A DNA stretch of 5,753 nucleotides from positions 1 through 5,753 of the forward strand of contig CAIUKZ010000235.1 in assembly GCA_903899865.1 (NCBI GenBank), in the 5' to 3' direction. Below, piece by piece: positions 4,910-5,753 of the stretch (the stretch's first letter is position 1; every line of letters starts with the position of its first letter). Origin of the DNA: an uncultured Bacteroidales bacterium. Lineage in GTDB: Bacteria > Bacteroidota > Bacteroidia > Bacteroidales > Paludibacteraceae. Under the pieces are notes generated by a model. The model saw nothing but the letters and a program-made list of their open reading frames with translations, did no database searches and had not been told where the DNA came from. The position numbers were made by a program, and so were the translations under genes.

Positions 4910-5626
4910 CTATTCGTGTAAAGGTTTGTAATTTGTATATCGTGTAAATATTCGGTCTTCTTTTATCTTGTCTTTTCTGACAACTTTCACTTTACCAATT
5001 TTATCTATTTCATATACAGTTCTATAGTTATCGTCATTGCTTACTTTTGCAAAGTCTTTAAGACTGTCTTTTTGTATTCTTGCAAATACAGTTGTAGTGC
5101 CACCGTAAACAAGAAACGCATCAATACAATCTAGTTCTTTGTTGTATCCAATATTTGGATACTCTTCTGAGTTTAGAATTGAAGTCAGGCTTTTGTTCTC
5201 TTTGTCGTATACAAATAGTCGACGAACTTCATTTGCTCCTCTCGCAGCTGTCAATGAAATAAATGTAATATCATTAAATGTGTCATTATTGAAATCTCTA
5301 ATTTCAGGTTCTAAACCTTCGAGAGCTTCACACTCGTACATATAAGTATTTTGTATTTCCCAATAATTGAAACCTTTTGTGTAAAACTTCACAAGTACAT
5401 ATTTACTATCAAATACTCTATATTTGATAATTTGAATTTTACTTTTTCCCTTTTCTCCAATAGAAAGGCTGTCAGTAAATATTTCGATAATTTCTGTGCC
5501 GTTATTTACAGTGTCAATACTTGTTTGTTTTTTCTTGTCTGTTCTTGTCTGTTGCGTATCTTTTTTATTCTGTTTTGTCGAACAAGAAAGTAGAATCACA
5601 AACATAAAAATTACGTATTTCTTCAT
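4910..5626 (-). CDS. Putative lipoprotein with XAC2610/FG-GAP-like segment
   Basis: A 238-residue exported lipoprotein. MKKYVIFMFVILLSC is a short type II signal peptide with lipobox L-L-S-C and lipidated Cys15, followed by a hydrophilic, Lys/Gln/Thr-rich linker (16-40). The Bacteroidota surface-export signal (acidic residues right after the Cys) is absent, so a periplasm-facing anchor is more likely. The middle holds EIRDFNNDTFNDITFISLTA (108-127), where the DxNxDxxxD spacing (111-119) resembles calcium loops of XAC2610-like and FG-GAP proteins, and then RRLFVYDKENKSL (135-147). I cannot assign a function. The gene is much more AT-rich than the genes at 1066-2677 and is bracketed by inverted repeat copies. 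The start is firm because the signal peptide begins there. Confidence 0.7.
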   Translation of the reverse strand: MKKYVIFMFVILLSCSTKQNKKDTQQTRTDKKKQTSIDTVNNGTEIIEIFTDSLSIGEKGKSKIQIIKYRVFDSKYVLVKFYTKGFNYWEIQNTYMYECEALEGLEPEIRDFNNDTFNDITFISLTAARGANEVRRLFVYDKENKSLTSILNSEEYPNIGYNKELDCIDAFLVYGGTTTVFARIQKDSLKDFAKVSNDDNYRTVYEIDKIGKVKVVRKDKIKEDRIFTRYTNYKPLHE

Positions 5627-5678
5627 TTTTTTTATTTTTTAACCTTGCTACGAACCAATCCTCTGCCACTCTGTATTA

Positions 5679-5693
5679 TTGGCTGTAAGCCAA
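5679..5693. repeat. Perfect hairpin, 6-bp stem with 3-nt loop, in the lipoprotein leader
   Basis: TTGGCT (5679-5684), GTA, AGCCAA (5688-5693) form a perfect stem directly after the predicted -7 box, so it would sit at or near the 5' end of the lipoprotein mRNA. It is also the second hairpin of the repeat unit whose first hairpin is at 5705-5724, mirroring the two-hairpin order of the left copy. Confidence 0.6.
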
Positions 5694-5698
5694 ATATA
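5691..5698 (-). promoter_or_regulatory. Bacteroidota -7 box for the lipoprotein gene, at a repeat edge
   Basis: The minus strand reads TATATTTG, a full match to TAnnTTTG, 64 bp before the ATG at 5626. The predicted start near 5685 gives a leader of about 60 nt. The box overlaps the end of the 30-bp repeat copy (5695-5724). The left copy has TATACTAC at the equivalent place and no such box. The AT-rich context lowers confidence. Confidence 0.4.
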
Positions 5699-5724
5699 TA
5701 CTAGCCCAATGGCAACGCCTTGGG
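5695..5724 (-). repeat. Right copy of the 30-bp inverted repeat pair
   Basis: This is the reverse-complement partner of 4735-4764 (28 of 30 matching). On the plus strand its core reads CCCAATGGC-AAC-GCCTTGGG (5705-5724), a hairpin with a 3-nt loop and one bulge. The CCCAA..TTGGG stem is retained in both copies, but the loop base differs (GAT against GTT when read in the same direction). Confidence 0.75.
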
Positions 5725-5735
5725 TAATGAAAACA

Positions 5736-5753
5736 AAGCCCCCTCCGACTCCC
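5736..5753 (-). repeat. Truncated GCCCCCTCCGACTCCC repeat at the window edge
   Basis: AAAGCCCCCTCCGACTCCC runs to the end of the window. From memory this is the first half of a common Bacteroidota intergenic repeat whose other half carries a TTAGGGGG-type sequence like that at 4831-4837. The partner arm would lie beyond the window, so the call is tentative. Confidence 0.35.

Overview
The window looks like chromosomal DNA of a member of the Bacteroidota, most likely an environmental anaerobe. That rests on three things: several genes are preceded by the TAnnTTTG -7 box typical of this phylum, the proteins resemble families common in Bacteroidales/Marinilabiliales-type genomes, and the intergenic DNA is full of small palindromes of a kind familiar from Bacteroidota. 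The exact taxon cannot be read from the sequence. No rRNA, tRNA, CRISPR array, transposase or phage gene is visible.

Layout: positions 1-378 hold no gene but are packed with direct and inverted repeats. A PPOX/NimA-like flavin split-barrel gene (379-858, minus) and a nucleoside-recognition/Gate-domain membrane protein gene (1066-2013, plus, TTG start) diverge from a shared 207-bp regulatory region. A TetR/AcrR regulator (2084-2677, plus) follows the Gate gene with its own -7 box. Convergent to it are three minus-strand genes: a 383-residue fusion of a polytopic membrane domain to a degenerate Nudix domain (2744-3895), an RDD-family membrane protein (4075-4536, start trimmed from 4608), and a lipoprotein with an XAC2610/FG-GAP-like segment (4910-5626). 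The DNA at 4537-4909 and 5627-5753 again carries palindromic repeats. One of these occurs as an inverted pair bracketing the lipoprotein gene.

How the parts relate: only the Gate protein and the TetR regulator are candidates for a functional pair, and that is an inference from order and strand. The others look like independent single-gene units, each with its own upstream gap. The most unusual protein is the membrane-Nudix fusion. Its Nudix box has lost the GG that usually precedes it and two of the three conserved metal-binding glutamates, while the rest of the domain is intact, and all seven of its cysteines lie in the last 111 residues. This suggests a membrane-anchored binding or sensor module rather than a hydrolase. 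Nothing here clearly amounts to a complete new multi-gene system.
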